Shown: piece after piece, positions 7,101 to 14,197 of the stretch
How the letters are laid out: each line of letters begins with the position of its first letter
Position numbering within the stretch: position 1 is the stretch's first letter
NCBI GenBank assembly: GCA_944380925.1
Contig: CALWJD010000013.1
Coordinates: 1-16,176 of the forward strand
Origin: UMGS1491 sp944380925
GTDB lineage: Bacteria > Bacillota > Clostridia > Oscillospirales > Acutalibacteraceae
Reading direction: 5' to 3'
Length of the DNA: 16,176 bases
Made by a program: the position numbers and the translations under genes
The notes under the pieces: generated by a model
Told to the model about the DNA's origin: nothing
The model's input: the letters and a program-made list of their open reading frames with translations, nothing else
The model's database searches: none

Positions 7101-8046
7101 TAGCCCGAATTGCCAAAACAGGATTTGTTTTATTTATAAAAATTTCTTGCGATACTTTTTTGGTAACACCAGTGTCTCCGATTATTTTAAGCCTTCCATC
7201 CTCAACGGTAGCAACATCATCTTGACTTTTCGTCCAGTTTTCAATTTTATTATCAAAACTACTGTTTTCTACCATGTTGTAGTCATTGGGAGTATTGCTT
7301 TCTTCAAGTTGCAGACAATCAAAGTACGCTGTACCTATTGATTCTTTTATACCAAAAGCGCATTCTACTTCCGTTGCCCCGGCCGGAACATTTATTGTAA
7401 CATTTTCACGTGTCCAATCTGTTTCAGATTTTAACCATCTGCTATAACCATCCCCGGACATTTGCTGACCGTTTGCGCCAAATGACGCTAAATGTAGCGA
7501 GGCACCTGTTCCTCCCGCAAAATCTTGAGATGTTTTTATATCTCCCGAAAAGGTAAATTTTCTGTCGTATGGCCTTTTAGGTATTGCCACTCTCTGGCGA
7601 AGTATTGGCCATGGAGCGTCTGAATCGTTGCTACGAGTTATTTTAAAACATTTTGTTCCTAAATTTGGAGAACTTGTATCAACACCTACACAATCGACAG
7701 GATCTGAGGCGCTTTCAATCCAGTTGTCGACTGTCCAATTGGTTAGATCACCATTTGCATAAGTATTTTTCAGCAAATTATTTGTATACTTTCCGATATC
7801 GTTTTGGTGTTTTATTTTATGATTTTTACCGCCTGTTTCTTTGTAGTAAACATTCGAAATCATATTACCATCATAATCAACAACCGCGGTAACTTGTCCA
7901 TCATTATCAAATTGCCATATTTCAGTCTCCTTACCGTAAGGAACGTTATCGTTATTAATACTATTAGTAACTTTTGTTTCATTCATTTCATAAACAAAGT
8001 TTATACTTTTTCCCGCTTTTATGAGCATCAACTTTTGTGCCTGCAT
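4180..8046 (-). CDS. RHS/YD-repeat protein, C-terminal part with papain-like tip (WapA-like)
   Basis: This is the downstream part of a large secreted RHS protein, in the +1 frame relative to the first part. Residues about 90-255 and 258-410 look like two carbohydrate-binding or galactose-binding-type modules (NLLKNTYANGDLTNW, NMVENSSFDNKIENW). Residues about 412-1110 are dense YD repeats (YDSRGRLVKK, YDKFGRLLRT, YNDLNELVRE) and the closing core motif YYLNARYYDPEVGRFINADE. The variable tip starts at FGED (about residue 1130). It has GHTGLLIQDAQGTWYHFYW (His about 1148) and, about 90 residues later, YNLICKNCVEVSV (Cys about 1241). That order fits circularly permuted papain-like folds (NlpC/P60, LRAT, PPPDE). 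The ATG at 8046 has no good ribosome binding site, so independent translation is doubtful. Confidence 0.82.
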   Translation of the reverse strand: MQAQKLMLIKAGKSINFVYEMNETKVTNSINNDNVPYGKETEIWQFDNDGQVTAVVDYDGNMISNVYYKETGGKNHKIKHQNDIGKYTNNLLKNTYANGDLTNWTVDNWIESASDPVDCVGVDTSSPNLGTKCFKITRSNDSDAPWPILRQRVAIPKRPYDRKFTFSGDIKTSQDFAGGTGASLHLASFGANGQQMSGDGYSRWLKSETDWTRENVTINVPAGATEVECAFGIKESIGTAYFDCLQLEESNTPNDYNMVENSSFDNKIENWTKSQDDVATVEDGRLKIIGDTGVTKKVSQEIFINKTNPVLAIRANSQGISVPNKEELGVRYCIECTLRFDSGDPFTVNIPFNTNVSGKQSVYKSLSSDDYGANKKITSIVVSPCFDKNCNTVFFDNIQVSIDDQGITYDRDSNGNSTKITDNTGSYEERIINNNNEITQIKDANNNQTDASYNDATGKIHRLKDYTVQEQNANVKTSLTYDDKGNITGMSSAQDANIVGNKIETATEYTQSQNYVSKQIDSRGKTTEFTSTETNGIITKEKNPNNVETNYVYNGANRLSSETCSGAQTTYLYLNGVLSSVSHKVAEGVNTVYGFVKDMFGNTSEIKVGDRALSKNTYDAGNGLIRQTKYGNDQTVNYDYDSRGRLVKKSFGYGKGNKFGVITYSYDGKDRITEVYDSLNNFIVKFEYDKFGRLLRTARSDGASMEIVYSAYNSLISRLTSNIFGVQTVLNNTFGKQDKLLNSEMNIGTIKVFSNYNYGNDSLGRLMATEALNSDSSLGLQHEFGYLGVENSLDRTTNIVNSVEIKKRVENSWVSLGEKFNYTYDNVGNITNVTDINNDTIASYVYNDLNELVRENNVQTGKTVAYTYNVGGNITEKKIYSYTIDADLTNATLESTVTYNYGDTNWPDKLTSITCGEDEQAIIYDAIGNPLEYRDGWKCEWSRGHRLDKIENSGHNVSVTFKYDESGVRTQKTVNGVQNDFITSGIKLLAQKTGENVLLWQVDGNGNTVGFNYNNIPYFYMKNLQGDIIGITDASGNVVTKYTYDSWGKLISIKDANDVDKTTDMEFIGYINPLRYRGYYYDSETALYYLNARYYDPEVGRFINADESLDGGYNLFSYCYNSPITFEDKFGEDAIWLHDKNAVYGAGHTGLLIQDAQGTWYHFYWGNSGNGKFGKKGVGQNQKMLEPLDKHLPRGELVNYSRKYYNGTYTDYIYFEGDFSKGFDFLKKQQGTNYNLICKNCVEVSVTALLLGKFKSRIKEKIYKPRLRKALVSIVPNRALQIVRKGYC

Positions 8047-10654
8047 ATTCCGTTACACTTCTAATTTTGAAGAAATTTAAGCTATCATAGTCGTTAGACG
8101 CATAGTTATATTGTACGCATCTTCCAACGCCTTCATTTGTCCAAACTACCGAAAGTCTTCCTTGCTCATCGTATTCGTATCCTGTTTTTAGGGTCAAGCC
8201 TTCAGAATCTCCGGGATATGTAATCTCACTTAATTTGTCACCACTATATGAAAAACCGATTTGTGTTCCATCCGCCATTGTTATGGCTGAAACCGTATTA
8301 TCATTATTATACGAAATACTCGTTTCTCTTCCAGCGCTATCAGTAATAGTATTAATTTTGGATTCTGCTGTTCCTGAGGAAACACCATAATTGTAAGTAG
8401 TTGTATTACCCTCGTTATCACTTTCTCTTAAAAGAGCATATGCACCATCGTCAATATAAGGTTTTCCGAAAACCAACTTGTTATCTTTTAAATCTTTTAT
8501 TTCAATTTCACCATTGAGAGCTTCGGTTAAAGTTAAATTCAAACCATCCACATCAGATAACGTATTATTTTCCAGCTTAAAATAATGTTGCGTTCCATCG
8601 CCATCAACGTAAACATATTTTAAGTTACGTTCTACATTAAGTAGATCGTCGCTCGGTATAGGATAAACCAACTTATTAAAACTTAGCCTGAATCCCAACC
8701 CTGTGTATGACGAATGAGGATATCCGTTTAAAAACTTATGATTGTGTACATAACCATTAGCTTTTTCAAAACAATCACATATGTTATATGTATTGGAAAT
8801 CGAAAGCGGATTTCTTGAACCTGAATATGATAAAACATTTTCTGCAACCGACAATGTACCTGCATAAATATTTACATTACCTACACCTTTATATCCGGCA
8901 CTATGTGATTTATATGACCAGTATTCTTCTTCACCTATAAACTCACGATAATTAACTTCAAAATACGGTTTTTTATCTGGATTTACCGTGTCATAAACGG
9001 ATACATATCTTAAAAGAGAACTATTTCCTATATTGGTAGTAGATAATTCTATACCATCATTTACATTGGGGTTATCTAGGGCATACCAATCTTTTACAAT
9101 TTTGGTTATATCCCATGTGTTGTAATCACCTAGGGTTGACGAAGAAGAACGATAATAATCTTGAAAAGTATTTTCGGTTAGTGGTTTTGTATTCCATGTG
9201 GTATTTTCACTCCAAGCCCCTGTAACTTTTGTTACCCCTAAAGTGTTATCCGGGGAAGTAACGTAAGGGTTACCACTTCCGGGATAGGGATAGAGACACA
9301 GTTTGGCACTAGTAATCATTTCTCCATGTGAAAAATTTGGTAAACTATTTAGCTTTACATACCCGAGCCATTGATCTGCGGGACTTAAAGCACCAACAGT
9401 GATATGAGCGTGGCTAGCATAACTTGTGGTCGGGTGGGATGATGAACACTGGGTTGTCGTTATCCCTGTTCGCAACCTTTCCGGAATAGATGGATCAGTT
9501 GTCATAATAGAAGGGTCAATTATAATAGGATAGACTCGGGAATCATCATCAATCCAATCCCTATTTGGAACAATTGAAATAATATAGCCACCATTAATGG
9601 GTGTGAATTCATACTCAATCTCGCTACTGGCGCTATCATTTGCATCCCACATAACGCCTTTCGGCATCACAAAAACTGCTTTCCCGGAACCATCTGAAAA
9701 TATTAAATTACCATTGTCGCTCTTTGAAAGGCTGAGGCTTGTCTTACATTCAAAATCGAATCTATCATTATCATCTAATTTGTTGTTTAATACTATATTT
9801 TCTTTAAACATAAGTCCAGCAAGCGCATATCGAAGATCTATACCTTGATCCGGTGATGAATACACTGCCGTAGAATATACCTTATTTGCGTTGATTTTTT
9901 GCAAATCTCTATCATCAATAGTTTTGTCCTTCAAATTCTCGATTTGCACAGAATTTGCGCCTTGCTCAAGTTCTGGAATTACATCTATATCAGCTTGGGT
10001 GAGTGATTTTGTAACTTTTCTTGACAACATCTCAGGTGTAGGCGCATCAATAACAGGAGATGTTGACGTTGTTTGCGGTTCTTGCTCCGGCTCGGAAGAC
10101 GCACCTTGTACAGTACCATCCGGCTCTTCCTTGTCGGAAAATTCATCTTCATTACATACTTCAACATATTCGTCTTTGACTACACTTCGATCAATAGGTT
10201 TTTCAATTTGTTCTGTATCAAATTTTTTGTATTTTTTCTTTATATACGATAAAAAAATTTCATGGTCGTCTGAATTTAAAGTTATAAGATTTTTATTTTT
10301 AAAATTTTTGGAAATACTTACGCTAAGGGGACTATCCGTGTTTTTGTATGTATCATTTCCTTCAGAAATTAAGCTGTTATCAATCTCCTTGAAACATTCC
10401 CCATCTTTATAATGTACCTGATCAGAGTATCTAATCGCTTTCATGCTTCCGTCACTCATACGAAAATGTTTCGTATACTCGGATCGCTTTGACTCTACTT
10501 CTCCCAGAACGTGGAGAGTATCATCGACAGCTTGGGTTTGTGAATTATTGCCAAATAAAAAATCCAAAAAGCCTTCAGCTAGAATAGTGTTTTGCGAAAA
10601 TAAGAATAAGAATGCAAGTAAGGATGAAGCAAATTTTAAAAATTTGTTTTTCAA
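7988..10654 (-). CDS. RHS/YD-repeat protein, secreted N-terminal part with DNRLRE-like domain
   Basis: The TTG start at 10654 is supported by AGGGGG at 10662-10667, seven bases upstream. Residues 1-26 form a signal peptide (MKNK, then LLAFLFLFSQNTILA). A charged, acidic linker follows, with PEQEPQTTSTSP at about 190-205. Residues about 385-570 resemble the DNRLRE domain of large secreted Gram-positive proteins (TTWNTKPLTENTF, WDITKIVKDWY). The YD region begins at about 575 and shows clear repeats (NTTTYNYG, YEYDEQGRLSVVWTNEG). The frame stops at 7988-7990, shortly after AGTKVDAHKSGK. The downstream frame continues the same domain, so the intact gene would give roughly 2,150 residues. The gene follows the tail-fibre-like gene by 36 bases and shares its operon. 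Confidence 0.85.
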   Translation of the reverse strand: MKNKFLKFASSLLAFLFLFSQNTILAEGFLDFLFGNNSQTQAVDDTLHVLGEVESKRSEYTKHFRMSDGSMKAIRYSDQVHYKDGECFKEIDNSLISEGNDTYKNTDSPLSVSISKNFKNKNLITLNSDDHEIFLSYIKKKYKKFDTEQIEKPIDRSVVKDEYVEVCNEDEFSDKEEPDGTVQGASSEPEQEPQTTSTSPVIDAPTPEMLSRKVTKSLTQADIDVIPELEQGANSVQIENLKDKTIDDRDLQKINANKVYSTAVYSSPDQGIDLRYALAGLMFKENIVLNNKLDDNDRFDFECKTSLSLSKSDNGNLIFSDGSGKAVFVMPKGVMWDANDSASSEIEYEFTPINGGYIISIVPNRDWIDDDSRVYPIIIDPSIMTTDPSIPERLRTGITTTQCSSSHPTTSYASHAHITVGALSPADQWLGYVKLNSLPNFSHGEMITSAKLCLYPYPGSGNPYVTSPDNTLGVTKVTGAWSENTTWNTKPLTENTFQDYYRSSSSTLGDYNTWDITKIVKDWYALDNPNVNDGIELSTTNIGNSSLLRYVSVYDTVNPDKKPYFEVNYREFIGEEEYWSYKSHSAGYKGVGNVNIYAGTLSVAENVLSYSGSRNPLSISNTYNICDCFEKANGYVHNHKFLNGYPHSSYTGLGFRLSFNKLVYPIPSDDLLNVERNLKYVYVDGDGTQHYFKLENNTLSDVDGLNLTLTEALNGEIEIKDLKDNKLVFGKPYIDDGAYALLRESDNEGNTTTYNYGVSSGTAESKINTITDSAGRETSISYNNDNTVSAITMADGTQIGFSYSGDKLSEITYPGDSEGLTLKTGYEYDEQGRLSVVWTNEGVGRCVQYNYASNDYDSLNFFKIRSVTEYAGTKVDAHKSGKKYKLCL
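8007..8011 (-). other. Frameshift point within the RHS gene (run of five A on the coding strand)
   Basis: The coding strand reads GGG AAA AAG TAT and then meets TGA. With one A fewer it reads GGG AAA AGT ATA AAC TTT (GKSINF), which joins VDAHKSGK to SINFVYEMNETKV without a break. A one-base insertion in this short A-run, real or a sequencing error, explains the split. Confidence 0.65.
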
Positions 10655-10690
10655 AATATTTCCCCCTAATTATTCTAATTTACTTAGATG

Positions 10691-11728
10691 CTAAGCAGTT
10701 CTGCGCCACATATAACAAGTAACATATGGCTGCAAGGTGCTGGTATTGGATGTGTCCCCTTGAGAATACTTTCCGCTTGCATTTACAGTTTTTGAAGAGT
10801 TGGTATTGTTGTTATTAACGGATACGCTTTTGTTGGCTAATGATCTGCCCCAACCATCGTAACGATCTTCCGAATAAACATACGCTCCTGTACCATTACC
10901 TGTTCCTTCGCCGCAAGCATCCCCGTGGAACCAGTGTAGTCCAATACGCCAACTATGTCTATGGGTATTACTTCCGCCTGTTTTTCCTGAATTATTAAAA
11001 CTAGAATTTGACGTATCAACCCCAATCGGTACTCTGCCAGCCCCCCAGGCAACCCAGGTTCCTCCAAATAAATTACCAGGATTTGTGGAACTGACGCTCA
11101 TGTATATAGACCCTACAGGATAAATTTTATCAAATATGGAATTTGGTGACGTATTTATCCAATTACTCCATGCATTGACAACAGTACCTCCAAGCACCGT
11201 ATTATATGTTCGCGTCCATGTTTCATTTTCTCTATACCTATAAAAGTACTGAAGAATATAAAACAAACTGCCATCAGCGTTGTATACGACTTTGTTTTCC
11301 AAAATTCCGGCCGAATCGTTTCTTGGTAAGTTTACATTTTTAGGTATATATGTCCCTGTTTTTAATGTGATGTCGTTTGGATCTGGATATTCATCCCCAT
11401 AAGCCAATTTTTTATTAACCGTCTTATCAAGGTGATCTTGCCACATTTCCCGCTGCTCATTTATAAATGTAGTAACCGCCTTTTGACTCATTACTGCCGT
11501 TTCAGATTGTCCCTCTGTTTGAAGTACTGCCAGAGGTTCCGGTATGCCTTCAATTTGGTTATCGACATATCTTTTAGTCGCGGCATCTCTATCATCAATA
11601 GGATCATGCAAATCTTTAATTCTGCCCTCCACCACATTGATATCCCCGGTTGCGGAAATTTTGTATGCGGGTGCTAAAATTGTAAACATTAGCATAAATG
11701 CTAATATTTTAGAAACACGTACTCTCAA
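10691..11728 (-). CDS. Secreted protein with phage tail-fibre/collar-like domains
   Basis: The TTG start at 11728 is chosen because AAAGGGGGAG (11735-11744) lies six bases upstream and a signal peptide begins there (LRVRVSK, then ILAFMLMFTILAPA, cleavage probably after ISA at 26). The frame extends to 11962 but crosses the promoter, so the longer version is unlikely. The 345-residue product has the phage fibre motif DPIDDRDAATKRYVD (42-56), then TEGQSETAVMSQKAV, typical of tail-fibre proteins. From about residue 200 it resembles a baseplate gp10/gp12-type C-terminal domain: IYPVGSIYMSVSSTNPGNLF, GGTWVAWGAGRVPIGVD, THRHSW, and LQPYVTCYMWRRTA. Phage fibres are normally not exported by signal peptide. 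The gene leads the operon with the RHS protein, so I infer a surface or target-binding role. Confidence 0.75.
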   Translation of the reverse strand: MRVRVSKILAFMLMFTILAPAYKISATGDINVVEGRIKDLHDPIDDRDAATKRYVDNQIEGIPEPLAVLQTEGQSETAVMSQKAVTTFINEQREMWQDHLDKTVNKKLAYGDEYPDPNDITLKTGTYIPKNVNLPRNDSAGILENKVVYNADGSLFYILQYFYRYRENETWTRTYNTVLGGTVVNAWSNWINTSPNSIFDKIYPVGSIYMSVSSTNPGNLFGGTWVAWGAGRVPIGVDTSNSSFNNSGKTGGSNTHRHSWRIGLHWFHGDACGEGTGNGTGAYVYSEDRYDGWGRSLANKSVSVNNNNTNSSKTVNASGKYSQGDTSNTSTLQPYVTCYMWRRTA

Positions 11729-11858
11729 ATGTTTCTCCCCCTTTTTAGAAGTTATAAGTGATTGTTGACTACACTTCGGACTTAACCAATAAACTAAACC
11801 ATCATGAGTTAAAACAACCCCCTTTTCTAAAATAGTGGGAAAAGATTGCTTTGAAAAA

Positions 11859-11887
11859 AGTATACTTTTGATAAAAACAAATGTCAA
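11859..11887 (-). promoter_or_regulatory. Near-consensus sigma-A promoter for the secreted-protein operon
   Basis: On the minus strand TTGACA (11882-11887) and TATACT (11859-11864) are separated by exactly 17 bases. Transcription would start near 11852, giving a leader of about 124 bases before the TTG start at 11728. The leader holds a second AAAAGGGGG copy and a three-codon ATG ATG GTT TAG mini-frame. The promoter lies just beyond the phage terminator, so the operon appears independent of phage late control. Confidence 0.75.
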
Positions 11888-11990
11888 CATCTGATGTATA
11901 CTGTTGAAACATGTAGTTTTTATGCCGTTTGTTTGGGTCAATGAACAAATAGTATAGGACATTTAAAAGGTATTTTCCTAGTTATAAAAA

Positions 11991-12020
11991 CAAAAAATTA
12001 GGGAGGCAATATACCTCCCT
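11991..12020 (-). terminator. Terminator closing the phage late operon
   Basis: Stem agggagg / cctccct (12000-12006 with 12014-12020) is followed on the minus strand by a six-T run (11992-11997). The stop codon of the truncated DUF1064-like gene lies at the edge of the stem. A shorter T-run on the plus side (12024-12028) may allow some activity in the other direction. Confidence 0.8.
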
Positions 12021-12174
12021 ATGTTTTTACGTTCTTTATTTCGCCCGATTGTATTTTAGGGATTATAACCTCTTTGTAGAATCGGCACTCCAAAAGGCTA
12101 TCAAATAGAATCCCGTCAAAAGTGCGTTTAAGCTTTCCGAGTGCCGAATTATCTACATTATATTTGCTATTCAT
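12019..12174 (-). pseudogene. Truncated DUF1064-like phage protein (51 aa)
   Basis: ATG at 12174 overlaps the end of the tail gene by eight bases, implying coupling. The product begins MNSKYNVDNSALGKLKRTFD and continues GILFDSLLECRFYKEVIIPK. The pattern (V/F)DGIxFDSxxExxxYxE is the N-terminal signature of DUF1064 phage proteins, a restriction-endonuclease-like family usually well over 100 residues long. Here the frame ends after 51 residues, with TAG inside the terminator stem, so the catalytic remainder is missing. I infer that the phage module was cut off at this point and the terminator captured the end. Confidence 0.5.
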
Positions 12175-12988
12175 ATTTAATCATTTCAATCATAGTCGAG
12201 CTGCCACTCTCACGCATGATTTCGCACTCAAATGATGTTGTTGAGGGGTCGCCTTCGGCAGAAAATCCGAGTTCGAGATTGGATGTCCATTTGAGATTTG
12301 GGATAACAATCTGGAACGGTTCGTCAAGACCTGTTTCAGCATTCCTGATAACAGTATCTCCGACAAGCTTATAGGTTCCTGAGAATTTATCCGAAGTAAT
12401 AACATAAGTTTGAGCATTCGCGTCCGTATCCCTAGTATAATAAGCTATAACTTTCTTGTTTGCCGCTGTTGCTTTTCCGGTATCGCCCAAAGTTAAAACG
12501 TTTGCCGAAAGGCTTGCACCTGTCATTGAAACAAGCGTACCGCAATCATCGTCCCTTAAATATATTTTGATATTTTCGGCTGTTTCTTTGGGAGTAAATG
12601 CAAGATTTATAACTCCTTCCGCAGAACAAGTAAGCGGATAAATATCGCCTTTATCAACAGGTTTTTCGCCGCTGGTGTTCCACTCGGTATCTTGCCTTAC
12701 ATAGACAGTTCTTGCACCGACTCGTGTTGCCATACCTGAAATAAGTTCCATAGATTTTGGGGAGATAAGTGCATCTTCAATATTGAGTGTTGCTTCTTTG
12801 TTAATCTCCCAAGTAATTATTTTTGGATTTCCTTTTCCGCCCCTAGCGTATACTTTTTCGGAAGTTACGCTTATGCTTGAAGTTTTGAGCGTATCAAAGC
12901 ATATTACAGGATTGCCTGAAAGCATATCATAAAGCGTAACATCCATAACTTCTTTTGCACCGAATTTTGTGTTTGGATTTGATGACAT
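12167..12988 (-). CDS. Phage tail structural protein (probable tail tube)
   Basis: The ATG at 12988 has a perfect AGGAGG (12997-13002) eight bases upstream. The 273-residue product has the look of a Gram-positive phage tail tube or major tail protein: MSSNPNTKFGAKEVMDVTLY at the N-terminus, predominantly beta-strand composition, many Thr/Ser/Asp residues, and a C-terminal part LKWTSNLELGFSAEGDPSTT followed by SFECEIM. An Ig-like insertion may lie in the middle (TPKETAENIKIYLRDDDCG onward). It follows the head-to-tail connector genes, as tail tube genes normally do, and its own strong ribosome binding site after a hairpin fits a high-copy protein. No tail sheath or tape-measure gene follows. 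Confidence 0.65.
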   Translation of the reverse strand: MSSNPNTKFGAKEVMDVTLYDMLSGNPVICFDTLKTSSISVTSEKVYARGGKGNPKIITWEINKEATLNIEDALISPKSMELISGMATRVGARTVYVRQDTEWNTSGEKPVDKGDIYPLTCSAEGVINLAFTPKETAENIKIYLRDDDCGTLVSMTGASLSANVLTLGDTGKATAANKKVIAYYTRDTDANAQTYVITSDKFSGTYKLVGDTVIRNAETGLDEPFQIVIPNLKWTSNLELGFSAEGDPSTTSFECEIMRESGSSTMIEMIKYE

Positions 12989-13007
12989 AATTTTTTCCTC
13001 CTAAATT

Positions 13008-13037
13008 AAAAATGCAGCCTATTTATGAGCTGCATTT
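13008..13037 (-). terminator. Intergenic hairpin with T-run ahead of the tail gene
   Basis: Stem aaatgcagc / gctgcattt (13010-13018 with 13029-13037) is perfect over nine base pairs with a ten-base loop, and is followed on the minus strand by TTTTT. It lies between two genes of the same operon, so it is either an attenuator with read-through or an mRNA-stabilising end that raises tail protein yield. Confidence 0.65.
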
Positions 13038-13050
13038 GATTTTGAATTTT

Positions 13051-13743
13051 TTATTTTTCAGACCAATGTTTTAAATCAAGGTCTGATTTGTTTGCTCCAT
13101 GAATGAGTGAATTTACTGAAATATCATAATTTTCTTTTTTAATTATCCTCGTGAATCGATCTGTAAGCTGATAAATATCGAGATTTAGCAGTACAGAAGT
13201 ATCAAAATATATAGATAAAAAGCTGACAAGGTCAGCTAAATCAAAACCGTTTTCACCGCTTTTATTAAGTTTGCTCCTTGCGAGATTTCTTTTTTCAAGA
13301 ATTTTCCTCGCCTTTTCATTACTCGGTTTTCCTAAGTCTTTTTTGCTTTTAGTTGCTCCATTTCGCTTGCAAATTACGTTTATTATCTCGTTAAAATTAT
13401 CTTTGTTTAGTTCATGTTTGCCAACATTAAAGCAAAGCTGTTCTTCCGAAAATTCTGTCTTTTCTTTAAAAATCAAAGCAAATAAATCTTCAATTAAAAT
13501 ACGAATTTCCATACTCGACATAACGCTTATAACCAAAAATTCAAAAGGCGAGATGTCCTCATCCGTATTTAAAATCTTCTTTATTTCGAAACTATCAGCA
13601 GAAATGATTTTAAGAGCTTGGTTATATTTTAAATACCCAAACTCAGCAATCTCTTTAACTTTTACCGAATGAATTTTGATTTTATCAATTTCTATCGGAA
13701 GTCCTAAAATGAGTTTTAACTTTAAATCTTGCTCGCTAATCAT
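13051..13743 (-). CDS. Phage virion-assembly protein of unknown function (230 aa)
   Basis: The start overlaps the previous stop as ATGA. The product begins MISEQDLKLKLILGLPIEID and is rich in charged helices. It has a basic central stretch (KSKKDLGKPSNEKARKILEK) and ends KSDLDLKHWSEK. It resembles an uncharacterised protein of clostridial phages encoded just before the tail genes; the ending DLKHW and the AEFGYLKY segment near the N-terminus are the features I recall. Its position between connector and tail tube suggests a tail assembly or chaperone role, which is inference only. No membrane segment or catalytic motif is seen. Confidence 0.5.
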   Translation of the reverse strand: MISEQDLKLKLILGLPIEIDKIKIHSVKVKEIAEFGYLKYNQALKIISADSFEIKKILNTDEDISPFEFLVISVMSSMEIRILIEDLFALIFKEKTEFSEEQLCFNVGKHELNKDNFNEIINVICKRNGATKSKKDLGKPSNEKARKILEKRNLARSKLNKSGENGFDLADLVSFLSIYFDTSVLLNLDIYQLTDRFTRIIKKENYDISVNSLIHGANKSDLDLKHWSEK

Positions 13744-14195
13744 ATAACCCTGTTAAAATCAACACTTCGATAGACAAGCGTTCTGCCGAAATAATCTTTC
13801 GCCGGATTTACTCTCCCGACAGTTTTAAGTTCGACAGTTCCAAGACCTAAATCTTTGTTTCCATTCATAATTTTGTCAACTTCATTTGAGAGAATATCAG
13901 TTATGACACCTTCGCTTGTTCGTAAAATGCTTTGATGTGAAAATATCCAAAACATTATAGATAAGTCCTTAAAACTGCGGTTTTCTACTCGTTTGACTTC
14001 AATGTCAAAACAAATAAAAGTGCTGGAATTTGTAACTGTATCTGGGACAAAAGCATACGGAAAAATGTATTTATACATTAGCTCTTTTTTAGGGTTTAGA
14101 CTTTCCTTAGATAGAATCAAAACTTGAATTTTTGGGTTTTCGCAAAGCCTTTGCATAACTTTAGACTTATATTTTGAAAGCTCGTCAAGATACAT
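13740..14195 (-). CDS. Phage head-tail/neck protein (about 151 aa)
   Basis: ATG at 14195 is preferred; the frame also offers a TTG at 14207 inside the end of the previous gene. Neither has a strong ribosome binding site, so coupling to the upstream gene is likely. The product starts MYLDELSKYKSKVMQRLCEN and contains an FVPDTVTNSSTFICFDIEVK segment typical of small phage neck or tail-terminator proteins that must form rings. The second half (KDLGLGTVELKTVGRVNPAK) is beta-rich. The place in the order, after the connector gene and before the tail tube, supports a tail-terminator-like role, without a firm family match. Its stop overlaps the next start (ATGA). Confidence 0.5.
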   Translation of the reverse strand: MYLDELSKYKSKVMQRLCENPKIQVLILSKESLNPKKELMYKYIFPYAFVPDTVTNSSTFICFDIEVKRVENRSFKDLSIMFWIFSHQSILRTSEGVITDILSNEVDKIMNGNKDLGLGTVELKTVGRVNPAKDYFGRTLVYRSVDFNRVI

Positions 14196-14197
14196 AA

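Noticed and set aside
7988..8020. Programmed -1 frameshifting at GGG AAA AAG
   Set aside because: The -1 frame reads GTA TAA and stops at once. Only a +1 (or loss of one A) joins the two parts, so a classical -1 slippery site does not explain the split.
9891..10412. 173-codon open frame on the plus strand
   Set aside because: It is antisense to the RHS N-terminal region, serine-rich by mirror composition, and without a ribosome binding site or recognisable domain.
10691..11130. Possible diversity-generating retroelement target in the collar-like C-terminus
   Set aside because: No reverse transcriptase, no template repeat and no duplicated segment is seen in the window, although such collar domains can be targets elsewhere.
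11729..11962. Longer version of the tail-fibre-like protein starting at 11962
   Set aside because: It would run through the promoter and the leader, and it places 78 unrelated residues before a clear signal peptide that has its own strong ribosome binding site.
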